Below are positions 1 to 8,423 of a DNA stretch of 64,000 nucleotides, in pieces (positions within the stretch are counted from its first letter, which is position 1; each line of letters opens with the position of its first letter). Under the pieces are notes generated by a model. The model did not search any database and was not told the origin of the DNA. It saw only the letters and a program-made list of their open reading frames with translations. The position numbers and the translations under genes are program-made. The DNA is from an uncultured Clostridia bacterium (GTDB lineage: Bacteria > Bacillota > Clostridia > TANB77 > CAG-508). The stretch lies in the NCBI GenBank assembly GCA_934162535.1, contig CAKPJC010000001.1, forward strand, positions 67,206-131,205. The letters run 5' to 3'.

Positions 1-1335
1 ATCAGCATTTGGGTAAGTTGTTGCAAGTTCAACCATTCTTTCACCAGCTTTATGTAGGTGACGATGAACATAATCGTTTGTAGGGTTTAGCCAAACACCA
101 CTATAGCCATTTGCACCCCAACTTGAACGACATGGAGTACTTACTTGAATTTCTGGATATTTATCAATATATTCAGATGGTGTAATTAATTCAAAATTAC
201 ATTCGTCAAAATGTATTTTCTTAAATAAAATATATATCCAATATGGACCTTCATACCACCAATGACCATACAATTCAGCATCATAAGGACATAAAATAAT
301 AGGTGGGGTATTCATATATTTTGATACATTTTCAATTTGTGCGTTTCTTGAATCAAGGAAATGACCAGCTTGTCTTTCAGCAGAATCATGAGCCCATTGA
401 ACATCATAGTAATCTTTTTGATCTGTTTTTCCTGTAATTCTGTAATATTTTATACCTGTGTGAACTCTAACACCATTATGTGCGATATAAGGTTTTATAT
501 AATCATAATCAGCTTCATATCCAATATCTCTATAAAATTCACGATAATTGAAATCTCCTGGATATCCATCAATAGAACTCCAAACTTGTTGAGATGATTT
601 CATATCACGACCAAAACAAACAAGTCCTTCAGGAGAAACGATAGGTGCACAGGTACCATAAATTGGTGTAGGGTCAGCATATAAAATTCCATGAGACTCT
701 ATAATTGCATACTCAATGCCGAATTCTTTTAGATATTTATCTGCTTCTGGAACATATCCACATTCGGGCAACCATATTCCACGAGGTTTCCTTCCAAAAA
801 ATCTTTCATATGTTTGAACACCAACTGCAATTTGTGCTCTAACAGTTTCTTCAGTAACATATAAAATAGGGAAATATCCATGTGTAGCACCACATGTAAT
901 TATTTCTAGTACTCCTATATCTTGGAAATGTTTAAATTGCTCTATTATATTGCATTTCCATACGTCTCTAAATAAATGCAAATCATTTTTGTATCTATCA
1001 TAATAGTAATGAGATAGTCTATTAACTCTTTCATTACCTTTTGTTCTTTCTATTTCTTTTTCAGAAAGTTCAATTAGTTTTTCTAGGTAGTTTATATATT
1101 TTTGTTGTAATAATTTATTATCAAACATAGAAAGTAGAGTAGGGGTAATTGACATTGTTATTCTAAAATTTACCCCTTCATCTACTAATTTTTGATAACT
1201 TTGTAATAATGGTATATATGTTTCTGATATAGCTTCATATAGCCACGATTCTTCAAGATAATCATCACTTTCTGGGTGATGTATAAATGGAAGATGTGCA
1301 TGTAATACGAAACTTACATATCCTTTTTTTTGCAT
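1..1335 (-). CDS. GH57 1,4-alpha-glucan branching-type enzyme (C-terminus beyond window)
   Basis: Glycoside hydrolase family 57 enzyme that acts on alpha-1,4-glucans such as glycogen and is expected to make alpha-1,6 branches in the cytoplasm. The translation opens with a GYVSFVLHAHLPFI motif typical of GH57. Around residue 190 it has WLPECGY, where Glu is the family nucleophile, and later PYDAELYGHWWYEGPYW, which holds the catalytic Asp region. The ATG at 1335 follows AAGGAG at good spacing. The frame is open to base 1, so about 445 residues are visible and the C-terminal part is cut off. A DUF4912 gene lies directly upstream on the same strand, a pairing I recall from other Clostridia. Family call is firm; the branching activity is inferred from the motifs. 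Confidence 0.88.
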   Translation of the reverse strand, partial: MQKKGYVSFVLHAHLPFIHHPESDDYLEESWLYEAISETYIPLLQSYQKLVDEGVNFRITMSITPTLLSMFDNKLLQQKYINYLEKLIELSEKEIERTKGNERVNRLSHYYYDRYKNDLHLFRDVWKCNIIEQFKHFQDIGVLEIITCGATHGYFPILYVTEETVRAQIAVGVQTYERFFGRKPRGIWLPECGYVPEADKYLKEFGIEYAIIESHGILYADPTPIYGTCAPIVSPEGLVCFGRDMKSSQQVWSSIDGYPGDFNYREFYRDIGYEADYDYIKPYIAHNGVRVHTGIKYYRITGKTDQKDYYDVQWAHDSAERQAGHFLDSRNAQIENVSKYMNTPPIILCPYDAELYGHWWYEGPYWIYILFKKIHFDECNFELITPSEYIDKYPEIQVSTPCRSSWGANGYSGVWLNPTNDYVHRHLHKAGERMVELATTYPNAD

Positions 1336-1357
1336 AATTTTCTCCTTACTTTATTCT

Positions 1358-2338
1358 CTACATAAATCTTGATGATGACATATTTCCAGATGATGGATTT
1401 CCACCAGAAGAAGGATTAGAGATTTTTTCAAATAGTGATATATCTTCATTTTCATATATTCCAGAATATAGAGCTTTTAACAACTCTTCACTAATATAAG
1501 GAACATTCATATATTTTCTTGTTGTAGGTAAGTTTTTGATAATATCAAATAATGAAATTGATTTTTCTACATTAGTTTTTACATTTCTGAAATTTATAGT
1601 ATTATTTGCATTTGTGTTAAATAATACATGGTCATTTGGTGATTCTATTTCATTTGATGAAGATACATATATATAATCTGTATGAATTGTTTCTTGAATT
1701 TCTTTAGTTGCTTCTTCACTATAATGATTTGGCCTTCTTCCAAGCTCTACTCTATAATCACATTTACTATCATTAATGTGTAAATACCAGCTGTTTGCAA
1801 AATCATTAATTGGAATCTCAAAACTATAATTCATAGTATCATTATGTACAATTAAAACAGGCCTTGTAATATTGAAGAAATTTTCACCATATTTATTTAT
1901 ATATTCTTCTCTATCTTTATCAGAAATATCCCAATACACAAATAAAGTGTCTGGTGTTTGATAAAGTATTTTTACAATTGTTTCATTATATCTGTAAGGT
2001 AAATCGTAATATTCTACAATATCTACAAATTTATTTTCCTCTTCGGCTTTTTTTACTGATGAAGTAGATGCCTTTTTGACTTTAGGTGTTGAAGTCTTTT
2101 TTGATTTTGATGAAGCAACTTTTTTTGTTGTTTTTGTAGATTTTGTTGTTGCTTTTTTAGCTTTTTTCTCATTTTTTTCTTTTTTGGTATCTTCTTCTTT
2201 TGATGATACTTTACTTACATCAGATTTAGCTTTTACTGCTAACTTTTTAGTAGCTTTTTCTACAGCTCTTTTTAATTGTTCGATTTTGTTTTCATCATTC
2301 TTTTTTCTTTTTGATGTTTCTTTAGTTTTTGATGGCAT
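1358..2338 (-). CDS. DUF4912 domain protein with Lys-rich N-terminus
   Basis: 326-residue protein of unknown biochemical role. Residues about 1-110 are low-complexity Lys/Ser/Thr/Ala sequence resembling a histone H1-like tail and likely disordered. The DUF4912 domain follows, with LPYRYNET, a YWDIS core and the ELGRRP segment. An ATG-less extension further upstream is open, but the ATG at 2338 is preceded by AGGAGGG at ideal distance, so I start there. It is transcribed into the GH57 gene 22 bp downstream, which suggests a shared operon and a link to glucan metabolism. The basic tail might bind nucleic acid or anionic polymers; that is inference only. Confidence 0.8.
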   Translation of the reverse strand: MPSKTKETSKRKKNDENKIEQLKRAVEKATKKLAVKAKSDVSKVSSKEEDTKKEKNEKKAKKATTKSTKTTKKVASSKSKKTSTPKVKKASTSSVKKAEEENKFVDIVEYYDLPYRYNETIVKILYQTPDTLFVYWDISDKDREEYINKYGENFFNITRPVLIVHNDTMNYSFEIPINDFANSWYLHINDSKCDYRVELGRRPNHYSEEATKEIQETIHTDYIYVSSSNEIESPNDHVLFNTNANNTINFRNVKTNVEKSISLFDIIKNLPTTRKYMNVPYISEELLKALYSGIYENEDISLFEKISNPSSGGNPSSGNMSSSRFM

Positions 2339-2445
2339 AATTACCCTCCTATGTAAAAGACAATATTTTTCTATATCATATACTAAAAAAATAATAATTT
2401 CAATAGATAATCTAAAAAAAAACAAAAAAAATTAACGAAAAAGTA

Positions 2446-2474
2446 TTGACAAACAAAAGTCACGATAGTATAAT
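2446..2474 (+). promoter_or_regulatory. Sigma-A promoter of infC operon
   Basis: TTGACA at 2446-2451 and TATAAT at 2469-2474, separated by 17 bp: a perfect consensus vegetative promoter. It points into the L20-type leader and infC-rpmI-rplT. Confidence 0.9.
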
Positions 2475-2480
2475 AAAATA

Positions 2481-2605
2481 TGTTACAAGAAGAAGTTATC
2501 CACTTCTCACCTTATCTATGTGGAAAAAGGTTAGAAAAATATTAGATATATTACATATAGCTATATTTGTGTGGAATTGACTTGTAACAGAGTCAATTTT
2601 TTTTT
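2481..2605 (+). promoter_or_regulatory. L20-type attenuator leader of infC operon
   Basis: The leader ends in an intrinsic terminator: ATTGACT at 2576-2582 pairs with AGTCAAT at 2591-2597 and is followed by eight T. The terminator loop and left arm contain CTTGTAACA (2581-2589). This is exactly complementary to TGTTACAAG at 2481-2489, near the transcription start. The two can form a long-range helix that excludes the terminator, so the leader can switch between antitermination and termination. This matches the known logic of Firmicute L20 leaders, in which ribosomal protein L20 binds and represses its own operon. I see the pairing directly; L20 binding is inferred from the downstream rplT. 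Confidence 0.8.
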
Positions 2606-2649
2606 ACGAAATAAAGTAAAAAAACGAAAATTTTTGGGAGGTGTTTTAT

Positions 2650-3159
2650 ATAAAACAAGAATTACCAATAAATGGTCAAATAAGAGCAAAGGAAGTTCAA
2701 TTAATCAGTGATGAGGGAGAAAAATTAGGAATAGTTCCAATAAGCAAAGCACTAGACCTAGCTATGGAAAAAAAACTAGACTTAGTATTAGTTGCTCCAA
2801 ATGCACAAGTACCTGTATGTAAGATAATGAACTATGGCAAATACAAATTTGAGCAATCAAAAAAAGAAAAAGAAGCCAAAAAGAAACAAAAAGTTCAAGA
2901 AACAAAGGAAATACGAATAACTCCAAACATTGAAGAACATGACTTTGGATTCAAATCAAGAAATGCAAGAAAATTTCTAGAAGATGGCAATAAAGTAAAA
3001 ATAACAGTAAGATTTAGAGGAAGAGAGTTAAATAACACAAAAATGGGTGAAGCAGTACTAAATAAATTTATTAGCACATTGGAAGATGTTTCAAATGTAG
3101 AAAAAAAGCCAAAACTAGAAGGTAAAAATATGTTTATTATACTAGCTAAAAAAGCTTAA
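2650..3159 (+). CDS. infC: Translation initiation factor IF-3, probable ATA start
   Basis: IF-3 binds the 30S subunit and proofreads start-codon selection. The N-domain opens with NGQIRAKEVQLISDEGEKLG and the C-domain carries the KVTVRFRGRE-like segment (KITVRFRGRE). The ribosome binding site GGGAGGTG occupies 2636-2643, so a GTG at 2641 would lie inside it and cannot be the start. The in-frame ATA at 2650 is 8 nt downstream of GGAGG, the normal distance, and gives a product of about 169 residues, normal for the family. Rare starts are a known autoregulatory device of infC (AUU in E. coli), because IF-3 itself discriminates against them. It heads the operon with rpmI and rplT. Confidence 0.93.
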   Translation: MKQELPINGQIRAKEVQLISDEGEKLGIVPISKALDLAMEKKLDLVLVAPNAQVPVCKIMNYGKYKFEQSKKEKEAKKKQKVQETKEIRITPNIEEHDFGFKSRNARKFLEDGNKVKITVRFRGRELNNTKMGEAVLNKFISTLEDVSNVEKKPKLEGKNMFIILAKKA

Positions 3160-3196
3160 TAATATATAAATAAAACAATTGAAAGGAGCGATAAGC

Positions 3197-3400
3197 ATGC
3201 CAAAACTAAAAACAAACAAAGCTGCAAAAAAGAGATATTCTTTAACAGCTAAAGGAAAAGTAAAAAGAACAACAGCTAACAGAAGACACTTATTAGCAAA
3301 TAAAACAAAAAGACAAAAATTATCAGCAAGACGCCCAGGAGCATATGCAGATAAATCTTGTGAAAATACAATAAAGAAATTATTACCATATGGTAACTAG
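3197..3400 (+). CDS. rpmI: 50S ribosomal protein L35
   Basis: Small basic large-subunit protein of 67 residues, the usual length. It begins MPKLKTNKAAKKR and contains the family KTKRQKRQL-like stretch (KTKRQKLSAR). The ATG at 3197 follows AAGGAG at 3184-3189; a longer in-frame ATG/ATA extension lacks a binding site. It is the middle gene of infC-rpmI-rplT and should be controlled by the upstream L20-type leader. Confidence 0.97.
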   Translation: MPKLKTNKAAKKRYSLTAKGKVKRTTANRRHLLANKTKRQKLSARRPGAYADKSCENTIKKLLPYGN

Positions 3401-3425
3401 AAAATAGATTGAGGAGGGAAAAGAA

Positions 3426-3776
3426 ATGGCAAGAGTAAAATCAGCAATGACAACAAGAGCAAGACATAAAAAAGTATTAAAACAAGCAAAAGGATATTAT
3501 GGAGCAAAACATTATAGATTTAGAAATGCAAACCAAGCAGTATTAAAATCATTAGCTTATTCATATGTTGGAAGAAAAGATAGAAAAAGTAATTTCAGAA
3601 AACTATGGATAGCAAGAATAAATGCTGGAGCAAGAATGAATGGAACAACATACAGCAAATTAATCGCAGGACTAAAAAAAGCTAATGTAACAATAAACAG
3701 AAAAATGTTAGCTGAAATAGCTGTGACAGATCCAAAAGCATTTACAGAAATAGTAGAAATAGCAAAAAAAGCATAG
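3426..3776 (+). CDS. rplT: 50S ribosomal protein L20
   Basis: 116-residue L20, an early 50S assembly protein that in Firmicutes also represses its own operon by binding the leader RNA. The start MARVKSAMTTRARHKKVLK and the GYYGAKHYRFR and RDRK-type segments are diagnostic. The ATG follows GAGGAGGG. It is the last gene of the operon and is followed by a strong terminator. Confidence 0.98.
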   Translation: MARVKSAMTTRARHKKVLKQAKGYYGAKHYRFRNANQAVLKSLAYSYVGRKDRKSNFRKLWIARINAGARMNGTTYSKLIAGLKKANVTINRKMLAEIAVTDPKAFTEIVEIAKKA

Positions 3777-3788
3777 GAAATAGGGAGA

Positions 3789-3827
3789 CATTATTTTGAA
3801 TTAAATTCAATATAATGCCTTTTTTTT
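3789..3827. terminator. Terminator between rplT and spoVAE
   Basis: CATTAT (3789-3794) pairs with ATAATG (3812-3817), and TTGAATT with AATTCAA inside it, followed by a run of eight T. It ends the infC operon. The convergent spoVA operon stops within the T run, so it may serve both. Confidence 0.85.
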
Positions 3828-4212
3828 ACTCTTTTTTCATTTTAGGCTTAGAAATCAATGAAGCAATATATCCAAAGAAGATTGCAGAAGCAATACCACC
3901 AGCAGAAGCAGTAATACCACCTGTAAATGCACCAATTATGCCACTCTCATGAACACCCTTGATTGCACCTTTAGCTAGATTATAACCAAAACCTGTAAGG
4001 GGAACAGTTGCACCAGCACCAGCAAAATCAACTAAACATTGATAAAGACCTAGTCCACCTAATATTGCACCAGTTGTAACATAAATGACTAAAATTCTAG
4101 CAGGAGTTAATTTAGTTTTATCAATCAATATTTGACCAATAACACACAATAAACCACCAACAATAAAACACTTTAATAGAGAAAACCAATTAATACAATT
4201 TAAAAAATCCAT
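3826..4212 (-). CDS. spoVAE: Stage V sporulation protein AE (SpoVAEb type)
   Basis: 128-residue integral membrane protein with about four hydrophobic segments. It is part of the SpoVA channel that moves Ca-dipicolinic acid into the developing spore and releases it at germination. It contains a GAGATVPLTGFGYNLAKG signature, very like the matching segment in the SpoVAC gene upstream; the two families are related. The ATG is preceded by AGGAGG that overlaps the spoVAD stop, giving tight coupling. Third gene of spoVAC-spoVAD-spoVAE. Confidence 0.93.
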   Translation of the reverse strand: MDFLNCINWFSLLKCFIVGGLLCVIGQILIDKTKLTPARILVIYVTTGAILGGLGLYQCLVDFAGAGATVPLTGFGYNLAKGAIKGVHESGIIGAFTGGITASAGGIASAIFFGYIASLISKPKMKKE

Positions 4213-4221
4213 ATAAACCTC

Positions 4222-5223
4222 CTACATCTCTATACTAACTGCATGTGCAATTCCAGGAATAGACTCTCCTTGTTGTGAGGAAGTTGAATTAGTCAATGCA
4301 CCTGTTGCAATTAATAATAATCTATTAATCTTCTTTTGTTTTAATTGTTTGAAAAAATACCCGGAGAAAACAGTTGCACAACAAGCACATCCACTTCCAC
4401 CAGAATGAGTATCTTGTTTTTCTTTATCAAAAATCAAAACACCACAATCATTATAATTTGATTTAATATTGTAACCTTTGGTAAGAGCAAGTTCTGTCAG
4501 AATATCTTTACCAACATGACCGAGGTCTCCTGTGATAATTGCATCATAATAAGAAGGAGAACGACCAGTATCTTTAAAATGACAAATAAGAGTATCTAAT
4601 GCAGAAACAGCCATTGCAGCACCCATATTATTTGCATCTTTTATTCCCATATCAACAATTTTTCCTGTTGTAGCATGTGTAATAAAAGGACCAGAACCAG
4701 ACTTAGATAAAATTGCAGCACCTGCACCAGTAACTGTCCATTGAGAAGTGGGAGGACGTTGATTTCCTAATTCTAAAGGGAACCTAAACTGTTTTTCAGC
4801 ACTACAAAAATGACTAGAAGAAGCACATAATACATGTTCGGCACATGCTTCTGTGAGAATAGCTCCAAGGCTTAATCCTTCAACAAATGTTGAACATGCA
4901 CCAAATATACCAAAAAGAGGGATATTTAGTTCTCTTAATCCAAAACTTGATGAAATACACTGATTTAATAAATCACCTGCAAAACAATATTCTATACTAG
5001 AAGAAGGAATCCCCGATTTAGATATAGCAGTATTAACTGTTTCTTTTATAATTTTACTTTCGGATTTTTCCCAAGTTTTTTCTCCCCAAAATTCATCATC
5101 TAAACATTTGTCAAAATATTTTGCTAATGGACCTTCAGATTCTTTGGGACCGACAATAGAAGCAACATCTGTTATACAAGGTGGAATATCAAATTTTATA
5201 GATTGTTTTCCTAACTTTTGCAT
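4222..5223 (-). CDS. spoVAD: Stage V sporulation protein AD
   Basis: Thiolase-fold, soluble component of the SpoVA complex that binds dipicolinic acid at the spore inner membrane. The translation has the thiolase-like GIFGACSTFVEGLSLGA segment, a GDLGHVGKDI segment and the C-terminal ATGAL. I start at ATG 5223, about 10 nt after AAAGG. A further in-frame ATG at 5232 nearly touches that site and would add three residues. About 333 residues, normal length. It is central to the spoVA operon; its presence indicates that the organism makes endospores. Confidence 0.95.
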   Translation of the reverse strand: MQKLGKQSIKFDIPPCITDVASIVGPKESEGPLAKYFDKCLDDEFWGEKTWEKSESKIIKETVNTAISKSGIPSSSIEYCFAGDLLNQCISSSFGLRELNIPLFGIFGACSTFVEGLSLGAILTEACAEHVLCASSSHFCSAEKQFRFPLELGNQRPPTSQWTVTGAGAAILSKSGSGPFITHATTGKIVDMGIKDANNMGAAMAVSALDTLICHFKDTGRSPSYYDAIITGDLGHVGKDILTELALTKGYNIKSNYNDCGVLIFDKEKQDTHSGGSGCACCATVFSGYFFKQLKQKKINRLLLIATGALTNSTSSQQGESIPGIAHAVSIEM

Positions 5224-5251
5224 AAAAATCATCCTTTCTGTAAAAATTAAA

Positions 5252-5716
5252 TTAAACTAAAGTTATGCATTGAGTGTTAAAAATAAGATAAACAAGTCCT
5301 ACAATTATTGAAGCAGAAATACCGAAAACAAGAACAGGACCTGCAACTGTAAACATTTTTGCACCTACACCCATAACATATCCTTCAGACTTATATTCCA
5401 TTGCTGGAGAAACAATAGAATTTGCAAAACCAGTAATAGGAATTAATGAACCTGCACCAGCAAATTTTCCTATTTTATTAAAAATATTTAACCCTGTTAA
5501 AAATGCACTAATGCCAATTAAAATAATAGAAACAATAGTACCAGATAATTCAGTTGAAAAGCTTTTTGACTTACAAATATCAAGAATAATCTGCCCAACA
5601 GAACAAATTAAACCACCAACCCAAAAAGCATTAAAACAATTTTTAAGAATAGGAGAATTAGGTGACTTTTTATCAACATAATTTTGATAATCTTTTTTAG
5701 AATCTAATGGATTCAT
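5252..5716 (-). CDS. spoVAC: Stage V sporulation protein AC
   Basis: 154-residue membrane protein of the SpoVA dipicolinate channel, with about four transmembrane segments. A short soluble N-terminus precedes AFWVGGLICSVGQIILD, and the signature GAGSLIPITGFANSIVSPA follows. The ATG is preceded by AAAGGAGGT. It is the first gene of the operon. Upstream on the minus strand there is no good sigma-A promoter, consistent with forespore-specific transcription (sigma-G is the known regulator in Bacillus). Confidence 0.95.
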   Translation of the reverse strand: MNPLDSKKDYQNYVDKKSPNSPILKNCFNAFWVGGLICSVGQIILDICKSKSFSTELSGTIVSIILIGISAFLTGLNIFNKIGKFAGAGSLIPITGFANSIVSPAMEYKSEGYVMGVGAKMFTVAGPVLVFGISASIIVGLVYLIFNTQCITLV

Positions 5717-5782
5717 ATAAACCTCCTTTATTATAAACTAAAGGAAGTATATCCAAAAAAAGAAATAAATATACAACAAGAC

Positions 5783-5835
5783 ATTACAAAAATATTACAA
5801 AAATATTACAAAAATATTACAGAAATATTACAAAT
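5783..5835. repeat. 11-bp tandem repeat between spoVA and pilus operons
   Basis: The unit ATTACAAAAAT is repeated head to tail at 5783, 5794, 5805 and 5816 (the fourth copy has one G substitution), with a partial fifth copy at 5827. The period is close to one helical turn. It lies upstream of both divergent operons and ends 33 bp before the pilus -35 box. Confidence 0.9.
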
Positions 5836-5867
5836 AAAATAATTAGATTACATTTTTACAAAATCTA

Positions 5868-5895
5868 TTGACTTTTTTAACAAAAAAGATAAAAT
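5868..5895 (+). promoter_or_regulatory. Promoter of the type IV pilus operon
   Basis: TTGACT at 5868-5873 and TAAAAT at 5890-5895 with a 16-bp spacer, about 40 bp before the first pilus gene. The adjacent tandem repeat makes regulated transcription likely. Confidence 0.6.
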
Positions 5896-5932
5896 AAAAG
5901 TAAGTGTAATTAATTTTAATGAGGGGGAAAAA

Positions 5933-7552
5933 ATGCCAAGTTATTTAGGAATGTATATTGAAGACAATTTAATAAAATATGCCAAAGTATCAAAAGAAAA
6001 AGAAAAAGTAAAAATAGATTCTTTTGGTATTAAATTCTATTCAAATATATCACAAGCGGTAAAACAAATAATAGAAGAAACATACAGTTTCAAAACCCCG
6101 ATAAGTGTGAATTTGACTGAGGAAACATACCAATATTTTAATATGTTTTCTTTATTAAATAAAAAAGACTTAGAAAAAGCAATAAAACTTGAGTTTGAAT
6201 CTTATTGTACAGATAAGGGCTATAATTCAAACTCTTTAGAAACTAGATATGCTATAGTAAATAATGCAGAAGATAAAGAAAAATTAAAAGTAATTAATAT
6301 AAGTGATAACAAAATAGAATTAAACAAAGTGCAACAAAAATTAGATGGATATAGAATTGGAACAATTGCACCAGTTGCAATGACAATTCCAAACTTAACA
6401 AGTCCTGAAAAAAAGGAAAATTCACTAATAGTTAATATTGAAGAAAAAACGACAATTACAACTGTAATAAACGGAAATGTATATGAAGTTGAAACACTAG
6501 ATGAAGGAAGTAAACAAATACTTGAAAAAATAAATTTAAAGGAAAATTCATATTCGAAAGCATATGAAATATGTCAAAACACAACAATATATACAGCAGA
6601 TGTACAAGACTTTGTGGAAGAACAAAGCAGGTATTTAGAAGACATAATGCCAACACTATATAATATAGTAGGAAGAGTACAAAAAATAATAAATGAGAGT
6701 GTAGAAAAAATTGGAAAAGTATATATTACAGGAACTTTGTCATGTGTTAATAATATTGACTTATATTTTCAAGAATATTTGGGAAAAGTAAAATGTGAAA
6801 TACTTAAACCATATTTTGTACAAAATATTATAAAAGATGTTAATATAAAAGAATATGTTGAAGTAAACTCTGCTATATCATTAGCATTACAAGGGCTAGG
6901 AGAAGGAATAAGTGGAATAAACTTCAAAAAGAAAACATTTAATGATAGTTTTTGGAATATCACAATAGGTGGAAAGGATAAAGATAGTTCAAAAAATAGT
7001 AAGATTTTTGGGGACTTTAATCTAAATGATTTTACAGAAAAATTATCAAAAACTGAAGTTGGAATTATAAGAAGCCTAGTATCATTATTAATATTTATAA
7101 TAATATATAGTGCATTTTCAGTTTTGCTAACAAAGCAAATTGATAAAAAAGAAATAGAGGTTGACAGTATAACAACCAAAATAAATGCTCAAATATCAAG
7201 AGTAAAAACAGACACAACAGCATTAAACTCAAAAACGACACAATATACTACACTAATATCAGATTTACAAGCCGTAAATGAAAAAATAAGTGATATGAAT
7301 GCTAGTAAAAACTTAATACCAAACTTATTAAACCAAATAATGAGTGCTATAGATGAGACAGTACAAATCACATCTATAGAAAATACAACAGGAAGGCATA
7401 TTGTAATAGTTGCTCAGTCATCAAAATATCCAGGACTAGGATATTTCAAGACAAGATTAAAAACTAAAAACATACTTCAAAATGTTGTTTCAGGAAGTAG
7501 TGTAAAACAAAATGGAGTAATAACTGTTACGATTGAAGGTGATTTGCCATGA
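5933..7552 (+). CDS. Type IV pilus PilM-PilN fusion protein
   Basis: Platform protein of the pilus machine, 539 residues. Residues about 1-345 form an actin-like PilM domain (start MPSYLGMYIEDNLIKYAKVS, later GKVYITGTLS). One transmembrane helix follows at about 376-398 (SLVSLLIFIIIYSAFSVLL), then a short coiled coil and a C-terminal PilN-like periplasmic-side domain ending ITVTIEGDLP. In most bacteria these are two genes; the fused layout resembles GspL of type II secretion. It is the first gene of the operon behind a strong GAGGGGG site, and its TGA overlaps the next start (ATGA). Confidence 0.8.
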   Translation: MPSYLGMYIEDNLIKYAKVSKEKEKVKIDSFGIKFYSNISQAVKQIIEETYSFKTPISVNLTEETYQYFNMFSLLNKKDLEKAIKLEFESYCTDKGYNSNSLETRYAIVNNAEDKEKLKVINISDNKIELNKVQQKLDGYRIGTIAPVAMTIPNLTSPEKKENSLIVNIEEKTTITTVINGNVYEVETLDEGSKQILEKINLKENSYSKAYEICQNTTIYTADVQDFVEEQSRYLEDIMPTLYNIVGRVQKIINESVEKIGKVYITGTLSCVNNIDLYFQEYLGKVKCEILKPYFVQNIIKDVNIKEYVEVNSAISLALQGLGEGISGINFKKKTFNDSFWNITIGGKDKDSSKNSKIFGDFNLNDFTEKLSKTEVGIIRSLVSLLIFIIIYSAFSVLLTKQIDKKEIEVDSITTKINAQISRVKTDTTALNSKTTQYTTLISDLQAVNEKISDMNASKNLIPNLLNQIMSAIDETVQITSIENTTGRHIVIVAQSSKYPGLGYFKTRLKTKNILQNVVSGSSVKQNGVITVTIEGDLP

Positions 7553-8409
7553 GAAAAATATTATTAGGATTAGTATCAGTTATGCTATTTGCACTTTCAG
7601 TATATACAGCAATATATGGATTCTCAATTGGGTCACTGGAAGTGAAAAGTATACCAGCAATAAAAGAAGAAAACATGAGATTGGATAACAAAATACAAAC
7701 AGCATCAAATTTAAGAACAAAAGATTATCCACAAAATGTAACATTACTTGAGAGTGCATATAAAAAACTAATGTCAGAAAAAGAAAGCTATGAACAACTA
7801 TTAAAATTAGGTGTTGATGAAAATGGGTTACCATTAAATAAAATTCAAGAATATGAAATGGAAAAAATATGGGTTGCAATGGGTAATTATGCACAAAAAG
7901 AAGGTGTAGACCTAAAAATGGATATTACATCAAATAACTCAGTAAGTAAAACATATGATTTGAAGTTTACAGCAACAGGAGGATATATTCAAATTACAGA
8001 CTTTTTATATGATGTAGAAAGAGACACAACACTTGTATTTAAAATCGAAAACTTCAAAATGGTTCCAGGGGAAAACACTGACAATCTATCAGCAACATTT
8101 ACATGTAAGGATATTAAATTAAATATCGCTGATGCGCTTGGAAGTAGTAGAAACAACAGTGATTCAGAAGATAAAAAAGAAGATAGCACAACAGATAACA
8201 AATCACAAACAACAAATGATACAAATACAAATGCTAATACAAGTTCAAGCTCAGCAAAAAGTTCAAATGCAAATTCAAGTACAAGTACAGGAACAAACAC
8301 AACATCATCAAGTTCAAGTACTAACAAAAGTGTAAATACAAGCACAAATACTAGTACAAACACATCAAGCAGTAACACAAGTACAAGTACTAATACAAAC
8401 AGAAATTAG
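7549..8409 (+). CDS. PilO-like pilus alignment protein
   Basis: 286 residues. One N-terminal transmembrane helix (residues about 4-26) is followed by a coiled coil (EENMRLDNKIQTAS) and an alpha/beta domain with the ITDFLYDVERD segment typical of PilO/GspM. The last 90 residues are almost only Ser, Thr, Asn and Lys, a disordered tail. It overlaps the preceding gene by 4 bp, indicating translational coupling. Identification rests on architecture and position after PilM/N. Confidence 0.72.
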   Translation: MRKILLGLVSVMLFALSVYTAIYGFSIGSLEVKSIPAIKEENMRLDNKIQTASNLRTKDYPQNVTLLESAYKKLMSEKESYEQLLKLGVDENGLPLNKIQEYEMEKIWVAMGNYAQKEGVDLKMDITSNNSVSKTYDLKFTATGGYIQITDFLYDVERDTTLVFKIENFKMVPGENTDNLSATFTCKDIKLNIADALGSSRNNSDSEDKKEDSTTDNKSQTTNDTNTNANTSSSSAKSSNANSSTSTGTNTTSSSSSTNKSVNTSTNTSTNTSSSNTSTSTNTNRN

Positions 8410-8423
8410 AAAGGAGTGTAATT

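Noticed and set aside
2076..2435. Long plus-strand ORF opposite the DUF4912 gene
   Set aside because: Phe/Leu/Val-rich shadow of the Lys/Ala/Thr-rich tail on the other strand, with no binding site.
5783..5835. CRISPR array
   Set aside because: Units are 11 bp, directly adjacent with no spacers, and no cas genes are present.
7989..8378. Minus-strand ORF opposite the PilO tail
   Set aside because: Antisense image of a Ser/Thr/Asn repeat; hydrophobic by composition only.
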